The translations under genes and the position numbers were made by a program. Below, one piece after another: positions 37,223 through 46,071 of a stretch of DNA of 64,000 nt (positions are counted from its first letter, which is position 1; the number at the start of each line of letters is the position of its first letter). Origin of the DNA: Vagococcus allomyrinae (GTDB lineage Bacteria > Bacillota > Bacilli > Lactobacillales > Vagococcaceae); contig NZ_JAEEGA010000010.1 of the NCBI RefSeq assembly GCF_017829975.1, positions 73,401-137,400 on the forward strand, written 5' to 3'. The notes under the pieces were generated by a model that saw only the letters and a program-made list of their open reading frames with translations, was not told where the DNA came from and did not search any database.

Positions 37223-37264
37223 TTACCAAGTGTACCAACCTGACCGAGTCCAAAAAAACAACAT
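37223..37264 (-). CDS. Possible 13-residue peptide gene (candidate signal peptide for the adjacent regulator)
   Basis: GAGGAGG is spaced seven bases before an ATG encoding MLFFWTRSGWYTW and a stop. A second ATG five bases upstream, only two bases from the site, would give a 28-residue frame beginning MTCCFFGLGQVG. An ideal ribosome binding site in front of such a short frame, beside a TPR-type regulator, fits a peptide pheromone or a leader peptide. The peptide has no long export signal. The coding claim rests on the ribosome binding site and context only. Confidence 0.35.
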   Translation of the reverse strand: MLFFWTRSGWYTW

Positions 37265-37335
37265 GTCATTCCCTCCTCAAAACAATTTATTTATTTGATA
37301 TATGTAGTTTATAATGCTTACCAATAAATAAACAG

Positions 37336-37380
37336 GACACAAATGTCACGTTTGCCTTTTAAACACTAAAATTATATAAT
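37336..37380 (+). promoter_or_regulatory. Promoter of the RRNPP-like regulator with operator palindrome
   Basis: GACACAAATGTC (37336-37347) is a palindrome with 4-base arms and lies just upstream of TTGCCT (-35, 37352), 17 bases, then TATAAT (-10, 37375). It sits between two divergent units and could bind the regulator. Confidence 0.5.
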
Positions 37381-37408
37381 AGCCTTAAAGTGTAAATGGG
37401 AGGTTGTT

Positions 37409-38320
37409 ATGAACGTAAAAGTAGAAATTGGTAAAAAAATAAAACTTCTTAGGAAAAAGAAGAAACTTACTCGAGAAGCATTTTGTGAAGATGAAGCTGA
37501 GCTAACGGTCCGCCAGTTATTAAGAATTGAATCTGGACAATCACTTCCGTCACTGCCAAAAATTCAATTTATTTCCAAACAATTGAATGTCCCTATCTCT
37601 CACTTAATTGATGAAGAATATTCCATATTGCCTCATCGGTACATAGAAATAAAAAATAGTATCATTAAAACATCAATTTATGGTGAAAGAGATCGCATCC
37701 AATCTCTTGAAGCTAGTTTTGATGAATTATTTTCAGATTATTACGACAATTTACCCGAAGACGAGCAACTTTTTGTCGATTTGCAACAGGCAAAAATGGA
37801 CATTCATTTTAATGCAGATGATCTTTTTTGGCGATCCATTATTGAAGACTATATTGCTCAATTGTTCGTAAAGAAGCTCTATAATGAAAACGACTTGATT
37901 TTAATTGAAGTTTATCTCCATTACCGTTTCGACAAAGAGTATTTGCCTGAAAAGATTTACCCACTAATTGAAACGGCCATTGAGCAAATTAATTTCTATT
38001 TGGATAGTGATGCACTTTTATTGTTGCGAATTCTTATATGTGCCATGAGCCTTTTTGAAACTCATAAGGATTATACACTATTTGAAATTTGCCTTCGAAC
38101 GGCCAATTTCATTATGACTAAGCATCAAGATTACAAAAAGAAGCCAATTGTTCTTATGTTAGAGGGCAAGTTTATTCTTTTCTCGAAAAAAGATAGTGAA
38201 GCGGGAATTAAAATGTACCAAAGTGGTTCAACATTTGCTAGGATGATTGACGATGAGTTTCTGGCAAAGAAAATAGAGGAAGAGTTGCAGCAAGATTTAG
38301 AAAAGGTGAAGTTGCTTTAA
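37409..38320 (+). CDS. RRNPP-like (PlcR/Rgg-type) transcriptional regulator
   Basis: GGGAGG site. The 303-residue protein has an N-terminal XRE helix-turn-helix (IGKKIKLLRKKKKLTREAF, then LLRIESGQSLPSL, up to about residue 65). A long helical region with TPR-like repeats follows, as in PlcR, PrgX and Rgg regulators that bind short imported peptides. It is divergent from the small-peptide frame and wall-binding genes, which are its likely targets. Confidence 0.75.
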   Translation: MNVKVEIGKKIKLLRKKKKLTREAFCEDEAELTVRQLLRIESGQSLPSLPKIQFISKQLNVPISHLIDEEYSILPHRYIEIKNSIIKTSIYGERDRIQSLEASFDELFSDYYDNLPEDEQLFVDLQQAKMDIHFNADDLFWRSIIEDYIAQLFVKKLYNENDLILIEVYLHYRFDKEYLPEKIYPLIETAIEQINFYLDSDALLLLRILICAMSLFETHKDYTLFEICLRTANFIMTKHQDYKKKPIVLMLEGKFILFSKKDSEAGIKMYQSGSTFARMIDDEFLAKKIEEELQQDLEKVKLL

Positions 38321-38601
38321 TATTTGAGTGCTATCTTATGAGATTAAGAGATCTTTCCGCGGGCTGGTGAGACAATAATTTTTAATAAATGACATTGCTC
38401 CATCGAAAAAACGCTCTAAAAAGGAAGTTGTCTAGCTACATGAGAGAGTATTGAAGGTTCTGCTGTTAGGGGGCTTTCACAAAAGCTCATCAGCACTGAA
38501 ATCTGAAATTAATAAATCTCGAAATGAGATCATTATTTTGCAGAAAGAGACTCCATTAAAAATTGAGACGTTAAGTTAAAGGTGATGTTCTCATTTATTA
38601 C
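38321..38601 (+). other. Gap with gene relic
   Basis: From about 38389 a frame reads NDIAPSKKRSKKEVV, a stop, then LHERVLKVLLLGGFHKSSS and INKSRNEIIILQKETPLKI up to a stop near 38580. It lacks a start. I regard it as a decayed gene end. Confidence 0.3.
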
Positions 38602-38690
38602 GTTAACTTCAATAATCAGCATAAAACCCGAATATTTGAAGTTAACTTCAAATAATGACAAAAAAACATGAGATAGAAGTTTACTTCAAA
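38602..38690 (+). promoter_or_regulatory. Repeated TTAACTTCAA operator-like palindromes
   Basis: GTTAACTTCAA at 38602, the perfect 18-base palindrome TTTGAAGTTAACTTCAAA at 38635-38652 and GAAGTTTACTTCAAA at 38676-38690. Three similar sites just upstream of the ATPase gene suggest a repressor operator. Confidence 0.5.
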
Positions 38691-38702
38691 GGGGAGATGG
38701 AG

Positions 38703-39898
38703 ATGTTTCAGAGACCAACTTATCTTAAACAACTTATTCAATTTAAAGACACTGATTTTATCAAGGTTATCACAGGCGTGCGTCGTTCTGGTAAGTCAGT
38801 CTTATTAACGCTGTTTAAAGAATACTTACTTGAAGAAAAGATCGCTGAAGATCACATCATCTACATGAATTTTGAAAGTTTTGACTATCAGACGATCACA
38901 ACTGAAGAAAAGCTTCGGCAAAAATTACGTGAGTTGATGCCAAAAGATCATAAAAAAATTTATTTGTTGTTTGATGAAATTCAAGTTGTCGACGGCTGGC
39001 AGCGAGTTGTCAATGGCATGGGGGTTAGCTTTGATAGTGATATTGTGATCACAGGTTCAAATGCAAACATGCTATCAGGTGAGTTAGCGACTCTTTTAAG
39101 CGGACGTTATATTGAAATTCCCCTCTATCCATTTTCTTTTCGTGAGTTTTTAAGCGTCAAAGGAATTGGAGTAGAATCTCGTAAAGTTGATGGTGCTTAT
39201 GATGAATACGAAAAATATGGGGGATTTCCTAGCGTTGTTATGGCAGAGGAACCCATTAAAGACACTATTTTATCAGGAATTTTTGATACAATCGTTCTGA
39301 ATGATGTTGCCCTAAGAGCCGGTGTAAAAGATCCAGCGACCTTAAAATCAATCATTCGCTTTTTATCGGATAATGTTGGGCAGTTGGTAAATACCTCAAA
39401 AATTGTCAATACGTTAAAAATGAGGGAGTTGAAACTACTGCTCACACGGTTAATCGTTATTTAGACTTACTCGAGAACGGCTATTTATTTTACAGAGCGA
39501 AGCAATATGATATTCGCAGACGAGAATATCGGAGAACCAATGGTAAATATTTTATCGTAGACTCTGGTTTACGAAGAAATGCTATTGGTAGAAAAGATGG
39601 CAACTACAGCAACCGTTTAGAAAATATTGTTTTTATAGAACTCAAGCGAAGGGGCTACCTGGTAGATGTTGGCAGACTTGATAGAAAAGAAATCGATTTT
39701 GTTGCCAGAAAACTAGACGAGACCCTTTACGTGCAAGTGGCTTATGAACTCCCCAATAATACTCATGAAACTGATAATCTCTTAAGCATCAAAGATAATT
39801 ACAAAAAAATCGTTGTGACAGGTAGATATCACGATGTAGAACAAATCGCCGGAATTCCCATTATATATATTGCAGATTGGTTGCTGGCAGAATCATAA
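38703..39898 (+). pseudogene. AAA family ATPase with DUF4143 domain, frameshifted
   Basis: Start at ATG 38703 (GGGGAGATGGAG upstream), the family's usual MFxRxxYLxxLI opening. The Walker A motif is TGVRRSGKSVLL, Walker B is YLLFDEIQ, then TGSNANML and SGRYIEIPLYPFSFREF. At the A-run near 39414-39419 the frame shifts: the first part ends at 39464, while the DUF4143 part (HTVNRYLDLLENGYLFYRAK, up to YIADWLLAES) continues in another frame to 39898. One extra A would restore a normal protein of about 399 residues. Function of the family is unclear. Confidence 0.85.
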
Positions 39899-40010
39899 GG
39901 TTTATCTCTCAATAATTTAAGTGAAGCAATGGAGTCAGAATGATTATCTGGCTCTTTTTTAGTTTGCTATTCCATAACAAGCCTTTATAGTGACTAATAA
40001 CGAAGAGGTG

Positions 40011-41287
40011 AATGAGTGATGCCATCACCGTTGGTTTTTTCTTTATCCTGATGAAAGGTTGTCAGAAGTGGCTTTTGATCAAAGTTAACAGGCTCTGATT
40101 AGCTGTTTTTAGCAAGTAAACCTCAACCGATGAGTGATGCCGTCACTCATTTAATAACAGTGTTTTCCGGCTGTTGTATCGATAACAAAACAGGATGTTT
40201 TGAGAGGGAGCTTGCTTTATTCAATAGGAAAGACATCATTTGGAGTGATGTCTATGTGAAACTCTTCGTTATAGCTATAGTGAGTAAGTCTCTTATCCGT
40301 GGTTAGTTTTAGTGTTAATAGCTCTCTCAAAGATAACAAACTTCCTCATGAGTGAGCCCGTCACTCAGGGGTGATTTTACAGGATATCAGGTTGTGTTAA
40401 AAGTATCCGAAACCTCATGTCTGATGTTGGTTTAACCTTTGATCGATAATGAGTGTGTTAAGCAGATGAAGAATCAAAACCTCAACCAATGAGTGATGCC
40501 ATCACTCATTAAATAACTAATGCATCTTTATGACTGCTCCATTATGAATCAATCGTTCGTAGCTTTAGCATCAATACCCATCCAAAAATAACGAAGTACC
40601 TCATGAGTGATGGCGTCACTCAGCGATGATTTTGCTTCATATCAAGTTATTTCGAAAGTGTTTCAATCCCATGTTTGACGGGGATTTAACGTCTGGTAAT
40701 TAATGAGTGTGTAGGCACTTTTAGAATCAAAACCTCAGCCAATGAGTGATGCCGTCACTCATTAAATAACGATTTTTTCGGTTGTTATGAAGCTGATCGA
40801 ATTAGTTCTGCTTTTAGCGTTTCCTCTCAGCCTATTTCTAACCTTTTATCCTAATCGGTAAAAAAATGAAAAGGCCAGCTCAAGAGTGAAAGACGTACAG
40901 CTTGAATTATCTTGAGTCAAGAATTTCGTTAGCCATATAACGAATGATGTTTCAAGTGAGTTTCTCACTCATGGCTGGCTTTTCAAATGCGAGCCTTACC
41001 CGAAAAGCTGACAACGATCGGTAAGGTCTTTTTTGGCGAAGCTGTTCTCAGACAATAGTAGCAAGTTTCTATTGAGTCTTTTTTGATTTTAGAGTTAACA
41101 TCTAGTCAATAAATAATAAAGTTCGTGATGAGTGATTGGATCACTCATTAGTGATTTTGCGGACGTGATGTTTTTGGGCTAAAGCCCCCAATCCCTTGGC
41201 TGACAAAACATCGATGTCTGATAATCACCTAGAGTGTTGTACGCTAAAAAATCAAAACCTCAATGAATGAGTGATCGGATCACTCAT
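40011..41287 (-). repeat. Palindrome-rich tandem array of about 254-bp period
   Basis: Two alternating site types share ATGAGTGA-N5-TCACTCAT. Type A (followed by TTAAATAAC) is centred near 40140, 40499, 40752 and 41277. Type B (preceded by AATAACGAAG-like bases) is near 40022, 40358, 40613 and 41138; a weaker AGTGAG/CTCACT copy is at 40962. From B to the next A the distance is 139-141 bases three times; A2 to A3 is 253 and B1 to B2 255. Minus-strand readings repeat (M/L)SDxITH followed by short frames, so this may be a decayed set of small genes or a set of binding sites. Confidence 0.8.
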
Positions 41288-41298
41288 TAAATAACAAG

Positions 41299-41532
41299 CT
41301 AATTCTTAAAAAGATCATCTGTGATAATCGTGATGTACTGAGCACTTTCGCAGCGTGTTGTTTGTCGGTTTCGCTTGCGACCTTTCAGCAGAATATCTAA
41401 AGCAATGACATCGTTTAACTGCTCTTCTAGATGTTTTCTTGAAAGGTTGTCTAAAAAAACTGGCACATCGACTTTTTGCAATTGACGGTTTTGTTCTAAA
41501 AAGTTCATCCTTAGTTTTTTTTGATAGGTCAT
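41299..41532 (-). CDS. Small hypothetical protein at the edge of the palindrome array
   Basis: Very strong AAAGGAGGAAGG site before the ATG. The 77-residue protein is charged and helical (QLQKVDVPVFLDNLSRKHLEEQLNDVIAL) with a basic patch GRKRNRQTT. No family recognised. It follows the ComK-like gene by 79 bases and probably shares its transcript. The last palindrome of the array lies only 11 bases after its stop and may act as its terminator. Confidence 0.5.
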   Translation of the reverse strand: MTYQKKLRMNFLEQNRQLQKVDVPVFLDNLSRKHLEEQLNDVIALDILLKGRKRNRQTTRCESAQYITIITDDLFKN

Positions 41533-41610
41533 GAGCCCTTCCTCCTTTTTTACCCTTCACTCTTTCTACGAAATTAGAAGGGAATCTTCCGCGGTTTTGA
41601 TAAAACTGTG

Positions 41611-42420
41611 TTAAAACTTAATGTTTGGAAAATCTTTTTCTTTGAGTAGGCCTTTGCGAATCAACGGTTTAAGGGTTTCTTTCATAATCTCTTTGTTTAA
41701 AAAAGTAACGGTGTAATGCAGAATAGTTGAAGTGTGACGGATAAGGTTAATTTGTTCCATGACAAAGTCGTTGAGAGGGCTGATGACATCCAGCATATTG
41801 CCGTCTCGCTCTTTGATTAAGGTAAGTAATTCAGGCTCGCTGATATGGGTATAGTCAGCTAGAATGGAATGGGAACAGCGATAGCTGTCCAATTGGACCA
41901 GAGCTGACTTAAAAAGCTTCAAAAAACCAGCATAGCCCAGTTCACAGATAAATGATGTGTCATCATCAAAAGTGAGCAGTGTTCGACTGAATTTATTGCC
42001 GCCACTTCGGAAATCCGTTAAGTCTGTCAAATGGGCCACATTAATCTGAGTATCTTCTGATACTCGGATGATGGCATCGTTAGTCGTAATGACAGGCCGT
42101 TTGTATCTCGAGGTACGGTGGATCGTTTGAGCGATTCGTTGCTGGCGAGAGTAGTCATGGCTGCCTCTACTTTCAGTGTAATCGGAAAGTAACTGCTTTT
42201 GAGTGAGGCTTGTACTTCGCCAGTGTTGTCCTTTATCCAAAATTAAGTTGACTTTGTCGCCGTTAATCGTGATTTGCTGAAAGAGTAACGTATTTGCTGT
42301 TAAGAGACCTTCTTTCCGATAGGTAGCATCGGTGAGATATGAGGTCAAGTGATGTTCCCGTAAGGCGCTTGGTGCTGACGATAAGTCAGGTTTTTTATCG
42401 TCTTCGTAATGGTGGTCCAT
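41611..42420 (-). CDS. Possible ComK-like regulator
   Basis: Start at ATG 42420 after AAAGGGGGA. The 269-residue protein has a central part resembling ComK in layout: a basic helix (SRQQRIAQTIHRTSRYKRPVI), a short strand (DAIIRVSED), NVAHLTDL, then a beta strand (TLLTFDDDTSFICEL) and a helix. The Trp and Cys of the usual ComK signature are absent and the C-terminal 110 residues are extra, so the assignment is tentative. It is divergent from the ComX-like sigma factor, which raises the chance of a competence-type role. Confidence 0.35.
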   Translation of the reverse strand: MDHHYEDDKKPDLSSAPSALREHHLTSYLTDATYRKEGLLTANTLLFQQITINGDKVNLILDKGQHWRSTSLTQKQLLSDYTESRGSHDYSRQQRIAQTIHRTSRYKRPVITTNDAIIRVSEDTQINVAHLTDLTDFRSGGNKFSRTLLTFDDDTSFICELGYAGFLKLFKSALVQLDSYRCSHSILADYTHISEPELLTLIKERDGNMLDVISPLNDFVMEQINLIRHTSTILHYTVTFLNKEIMKETLKPLIRKGLLKEKDFPNIKF

Positions 42421-42754
42421 GTCAATTCCCCCTTTTTTTGTTGGCCACGTTATTGCAGACAATTTGCCGTTGGTATCACTCGAGCGTACATCTCTAAACG
42501 AACTTTATATGATTATTATAATTAGAAACCGCTTACTTTTCAATGGCAAATTGATTAAAAGTGAATATTCCTCCAGGCCCCCCAATATTGCACAAATTTT
42601 GTAGGCGATTTTTTGAAAAGCCTGAAATAGAGGGAATCTCTCAGGAGGAGATGAGTAAGATTAGGGGCAAATGTGTAAAATTGCGATTTGGTCTTTTTTG
42701 TGTCATTTGTTATAGTTTAGGCAAATCAATCACCACAGGAAGGGGAGAGGCAGG

Positions 42755-43120
42755 ATGAAGGGACTGTCTGATCAAGAGAAACGGCTATTTCGAGAGCTAC
42801 AATGTCTGATTCATGAGGCGATTAAAGCCTTGGGGATTTCCAAAGAAGCCGATGATTACGAAGATTATGTTCAGGAGGCTCAATTGGAGGTGTTGCGTTT
42901 GTTTCGTCTTGAGCAGCGAGTAATCCCCCTTGATTTTGAGCGGTTTAAAAGTCGTCACTATCACAACATTGTCTGGCACTTAAAAGATATTCAGCGGAAA
43001 AAATGGCAAGAGCAGGCGCGCGTCAGCCCTTTGGAGGAAGAGTCTGAGGGAATGCTGGATCAAAAGCTGGTCGATAGTGTTGCGCTGGTGTCAATTAATC
43101 AGTCATTTTTTGAGGGGTGA
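42755..43120 (+). CDS. ComX/SigH-like sigma factor, region 2 part (split gene)
   Basis: GGGGAGAGG site. The 121 residues match the N-terminal two thirds of ComX-type sigma factors: YEDYVQEAQLEVLRLF, DFERFKSRHYHNIVWHLKD and RKKWQEQARVSPLEEE (core- and -10-binding region 2). The frame ends at TGA 43118. One extra G in GAGGGG (43112-43117) would join it to the next frame and give about 175 residues, the normal ComX length. Loss, phase variation or programmed frameshifting are all possible. Confidence 0.7.
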   Translation: MKGLSDQEKRLFRELQCLIHEAIKALGISKEADDYEDYVQEAQLEVLRLFRLEQRVIPLDFERFKSRHYHNIVWHLKDIQRKKWQEQARVSPLEEESEGMLDQKLVDSVALVSINQSFFEG

Positions 43121-43125
43121 CTGCA

Positions 43126-43284
43126 ATGGAAAAATATTTGGTACTAAGACGTATTAATGATCAGGCCAGTCTGTTTCAGATAGCAAGAGAGCTGGGCTGT
43201 TCCAAAATAGCTATTTATGACGATCGGCAAAGGATTCTACAGAAGGTTCAAAAAAATTATCGAGAATTTCTAAAAGGCTTTTAG
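43126..43284 (+). CDS. ComX/SigH-like sigma factor, region 4 part
   Basis: A 52-residue frame with its own GAGGGG site eight bases upstream of ATG, lying in the frame next to the region 2 part. It reads LRRINDQASLFQIARELGCS then AIYDDRQRILQKVQKNYREFL, a helix-turn-helix that aligns with the end of ComX (GRQRVLRDLRIVFKEF). It could be made separately or as the end of one sigma factor. Region 4 normally contacts the -35 box. Confidence 0.65.
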   Translation: MEKYLVLRRINDQASLFQIARELGCSKIAIYDDRQRILQKVQKNYREFLKGF

Positions 43285-43381
43285 GAATGGCCTGTTGAAA
43301 TTCTTCATAATAGTGACGAGGCAGTATGACAGGTACAAATTCTAGTAGGGAGTTAAGCAACAAAAAGAAAGGATGATGAGG

Positions 43382-43591
43382 ATGTATCGCGGGAATTTTC
43401 AAAGTCAGAAGGTGGAGTTGAGCCTGAAGCAAGGTGGCAAAACCAGTAAACAAACGTTGGCTAATGTCCGAGAAACTGCTAGCTCTGAAAGCTTGGTTGC
43501 TTTAGGACGGCTGTTTGAAGAGTTAGCGCCGACTGACGCAGTGCTTGCGGAAGTCGTCACGATTGCTCGGGTTAGCCATGTGCTTGGCTAA
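43382..43591 (+). CDS. DUF1659 family small protein
   Basis: I take the third of three in-frame ATGs (AAAGGA nine bases upstream). The 69-residue protein has the compact beta-alpha layout of DUF1659 (MYRGNFQSQKVELSLKQGG, TLANVRETASSESLVALGRLFEEL). It is paired with the DUF2922 gene next, a common coupling in Firmicutes whose function is unknown. First gene of the lysis module. Confidence 0.65.
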   Translation: MYRGNFQSQKVELSLKQGGKTSKQTLANVRETASSESLVALGRLFEELAPTDAVLAEVVTIARVSHVLG

Positions 43592-43608
43592 GGAAAGGAG
43601 GAAGGCTT

Positions 43609-43878
43609 ATGTATGAGAGTATCAGTAAAAAGCTGCAGTTGATCTTTGTCAATGGGGCAGGCTCGTCTAATACGATTAGTCCTAGATTGTTCCGAGAGGA
43701 ATTGACATCGCCGGAGGTTCAAAGTTGGATGGATCGCTTTTGTGAGTTAGGACTGTTTTACAGTACGGACAAGCAAATGCCCCTCTACACGGAGAAAAAA
43801 GCAGCACGGATCGTTGAGACCAAAACGACGGAAATCTTTAATGTGTCTAAGGACGGCGATTCGCCAGAGTTGGGGTAA
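43609..43878 (+). CDS. DUF2922 family small protein
   Basis: Ideal AGGAGG site. The 89-residue protein shows the DUF2922 pattern: KKLQLIFVNGAGSSNTISPR, VQSWMDRFCELGLF, then KKAARIVETKTTEIFN. A second DUF1659-like/DUF2922 pair lies at the end of the same gene group (46068-46495). Confidence 0.75.
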   Translation: MYESISKKLQLIFVNGAGSSNTISPRLFREELTSPEVQSWMDRFCELGLFYSTDKQMPLYTEKKAARIVETKTTEIFNVSKDGDSPELG

Positions 43879-43943
43879 GCAAGTGAGGAGTCAGGTGGTT
43901 TGGTCTCCGCCTGACTTGTTGAGTAAAGAAAGGGGAGAGGGAG

Positions 43944-44207
43944 ATGACTTTTTTAGGTTTAAGCTTAGCTGAATTAGGGGCAGTGGTGGGCTTGTTATCG
44001 ATTGTCACAGGTTTGTTGATGAAAGGCTTTATGGCCGTTAAAGAACAGATCACGCGGCCCTTGATTCAGGCGATGGAGAAGTTGCAGGTGGAAATCAAGC
44101 AGTTGGATCGAACGTTGACGGCCGAGCAATTAGTCTTGCGACAGGAGCTGACCACGATTCGTGAGGAGCTGGCTCGTGGTGACAAACAACGGTCGCTTAG
44201 TTCTTAG
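43944..44207 (+). CDS. Phage-type holin or XhlA-like small membrane protein
   Basis: GGGGAGAGGGAG site. The 87-residue protein has one N-terminal transmembrane helix (about 8-28) and a long charged coiled-coil tail (MEKLQVEIKQLDRTLTAEQ). This is typical of haemolysin XhlA-type or holin-accessory proteins next to endolysins. It precedes a second holin-like gene and a lysozyme gene. Confidence 0.65.
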   Translation: MTFLGLSLAELGAVVGLLSIVTGLLMKGFMAVKEQITRPLIQAMEKLQVEIKQLDRTLTAEQLVLRQELTTIREELARGDKQRSLSS

Positions 44208-44225
44208 AGGGAAGGGGAGACAGAG

Positions 44226-44513
44226 ATGACACTAATTGATTTTTTAGGATGGCTTAATGGTAGCTACTTGGTAGCGTTGGCGGTCTTAGTGGCGTTAGTT
44301 GTTGAGGCGATCAAGCAAACCGAAAAGATACCTGCTGATTGTTTGTCCTTGGTGGCCAGCTTAATTGGTTATGGACTGGGGATTGTGATTGGGTTGCTCT
44401 ATCAAGTGCCACTGTTGACCGCTAGCTTTAATGGGTTGCTAGTAGGCTTGTTGGCCGCTGGTGGGTACGATGTGTTAACTTCCTTGTGGCATTTGCCAGA
44501 GGTCTTCAAATGA
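44226..44513 (+). CDS. Holin-like membrane protein
   Basis: GGGAAGGGGAGA site. The 95-residue protein has three hydrophobic segments (about 12-30, 39-62, 66-85) with VEAIKQTEKIP between the first two, as in phage holins of Gram-positive hosts. It overlaps the lysozyme start by ATGA, so the two are translationally coupled. Probably forms the membrane hole or export path for the lysozyme, which lacks a signal peptide. Confidence 0.75.
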   Translation: MTLIDFLGWLNGSYLVALAVLVALVVEAIKQTEKIPADCLSLVASLIGYGLGIVIGLLYQVPLLTASFNGLLVGLLAAGGYDVLTSLWHLPEVFK

Positions 44514-45478
44514 GCCGGCCGCGACCGCTCATCATCGATATTAGCGAGCATCAATTGCCGAGTAACATCAATTATCACGTGCTGGCCAACTCGATTGATT
44601 TAGCGGTTGTCCGAGTTCAGTTTGGTAGTTTACGTGAAGATTGGCAGTTTCGCACTCATTTGCAGGAGTTAAAAAAAGTGGGGATTCCCGTTCATGTTTA
44701 CGCATGGGTGCGGGGGATTTCCGCTAGCGACATGGCCCAGGAGGCGCTGGCTTTTTATCAGCGAGGCCAGGCTTTTCAGCCGTTGTTTTGGTGGTTGGAC
44801 GTGGAAGAGCGGACCATGGTTAATCTGGCCCAAGGGGCGGAGGTTTTCCGCCAGCGTTTAAAGGCTTTAGGAGCCAAAAAAGTCGGGATATACGTAGCCA
44901 ATCATCTGTTCCATTCATTTGGTTTTAACGAGTCCCTGATTAGCAAGTATGACGGGTTGTGGCTGCCAACTTATGGGGCCGATACTGGGGAGTACCAAGG
45001 AGCAAATCCGACAGCGGCCAATTATTATGATTGGCATCAATATACCAGTACTGGGCGTTTACCGGGTTACAGTGGACCTTTGGATTTATCTCGCCATGTG
45101 GGCCGGCAACCTTTTAGTTTCTTTTTAGGAGGGCCTGAGGAAAAGCTCGTTTCTTATGAGATGGGGACTTCCGTGGTGATTAACGGGGTTTATAAAAGTT
45201 CTGTCAGTCAGGAAAAACTGCGTCCTTTGCGAAATCAAGGTGTGATCACCAAAATTGTCCATGGCGCTCCGAATCCTTATTTGTTGGATAACGGTGCTTT
45301 GGGCTGGGTCAATGATCAGGTGATTGTCAGTCAGGGAGAGTCTGTCTATCAGGTGAAGGCCGGTGATACTTTATGGAGCATTGGCCAACACTTAGGGATT
45401 AGCTGGCAACAGTTGGCCAGTTTGAATCAATTGACCAATCCCGATGTGATTTATCCGGGACAGTTATTGCGCTATTAA
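44510..45478 (+). CDS. GH25 lysozyme with LysM domain (endolysin-like)
   Basis: ATG 44510 overlaps the holin stop; an in-frame start at 44486 would lie inside it. The 322-residue protein is a GH25 muramidase: IIDISEHQ with the catalytic-type Asp, then WWLDVEERT with the acidic pair, and GIYVANHLF. A short middle domain (about 210-270) is followed by a C-terminal LysM (YQVKAGDTLWSIGQHLG, NPDVIYPGQLL). No signal peptide, so release needs the holins. Confidence 0.9.
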   Translation: MSRPRPLIIDISEHQLPSNINYHVLANSIDLAVVRVQFGSLREDWQFRTHLQELKKVGIPVHVYAWVRGISASDMAQEALAFYQRGQAFQPLFWWLDVEERTMVNLAQGAEVFRQRLKALGAKKVGIYVANHLFHSFGFNESLISKYDGLWLPTYGADTGEYQGANPTAANYYDWHQYTSTGRLPGYSGPLDLSRHVGRQPFSFFLGGPEEKLVSYEMGTSVVINGVYKSSVSQEKLRPLRNQGVITKIVHGAPNPYLLDNGALGWVNDQVIVSQGESVYQVKAGDTLWSIGQHLGISWQQLASLNQLTNPDVIYPGQLLRY

Positions 45479-45495
45479 AGGAAGGTGAGCACGAG

Positions 45496-46071
45496 ATGTT
45501 GACAGAAGAGGAGCTTCAAGTTGGTGGCAGTAGTTATCGGTTGGAAGTGGCTCGTTTATTACGAGAATTGCGGGAAAAAAAGGGCATTAGCCAGGATCAG
45601 CTTGCCAAGCGGATTGGCCGCAATCGACAGGTGGTCGCTCAGCTGGAACAGGGGATTGTCAAAAACATCAATTTACGGCGTTTGGATGAGCTAATAGCGG
45701 CCTGTGGTGAGGGCTTGATTGTCACGACGACTGAAAAAGCGAGAATCTTTCCACTGGATACCCATCAGGAAGATCAAGTTTTGGTGGCCTTTGCTAAAGG
45801 GCAAATCGGCAAGGCCGAACGTTTGTTGGCAGATTTAAGGCGTTGGCAGTACCCAGCGACTCAAGTCATGGCTTGTTGCAAACGAAATATGGCCGTGACC
45901 ATGAGTTACTACTTTAAAGGCCGCAGTGATTTAAGCCATGCCGAAATGAATAAAATTGTTATGGGCTTAGGGTTGATTGGCTTTGCGAAGGAAGCTTATG
46001 AGCTAAAAGAATTGTATGAATATGTGTTGGATCAGGCAGAAGGCATCGACAAAGGAGGAGAGACAACATGA
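45496..46071 (+). CDS. XRE family regulator inside the lysis module
   Basis: Site AAGGAAGGTGAGC. The 191-residue protein has an N-terminal helix-turn-helix (LARLLRELREKKGISQDQL after the start, then RIGRNRQVVAQLEQG) and an unknown helical C-terminal half. Same strand, short spacing and ATGA overlap with the next gene make it part of the operon; an autoregulator of lysis timing is a reasonable inference. Confidence 0.75.
   Translation: MLTEEELQVGGSSYRLEVARLLRELREKKGISQDQLAKRIGRNRQVVAQLEQGIVKNINLRRLDELIAACGEGLIVTTTEKARIFPLDTHQEDQVLVAFAKGQIGKAERLLADLRRWQYPATQVMACCKRNMAVTMSYYFKGRSDLSHAEMNKIVMGLGLIGFAKEAYELKELYEYVLDQAEGIDKGGETT

Noticed and set aside
41315-41560. An 81-residue minus-strand frame overlapping the small gene at 41299-41532
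   Set aside because: The strong AAAGGAGGAAGG site serves the other frame; this one starts upstream of it and is very basic and Cys-rich, typical of a shadow.
43211-43453. An 80-residue minus-strand frame opposite the sigma factor end and DUF1659 gene
   Set aside because: Antisense to genes with good ribosome binding sites; no start signal of its own.
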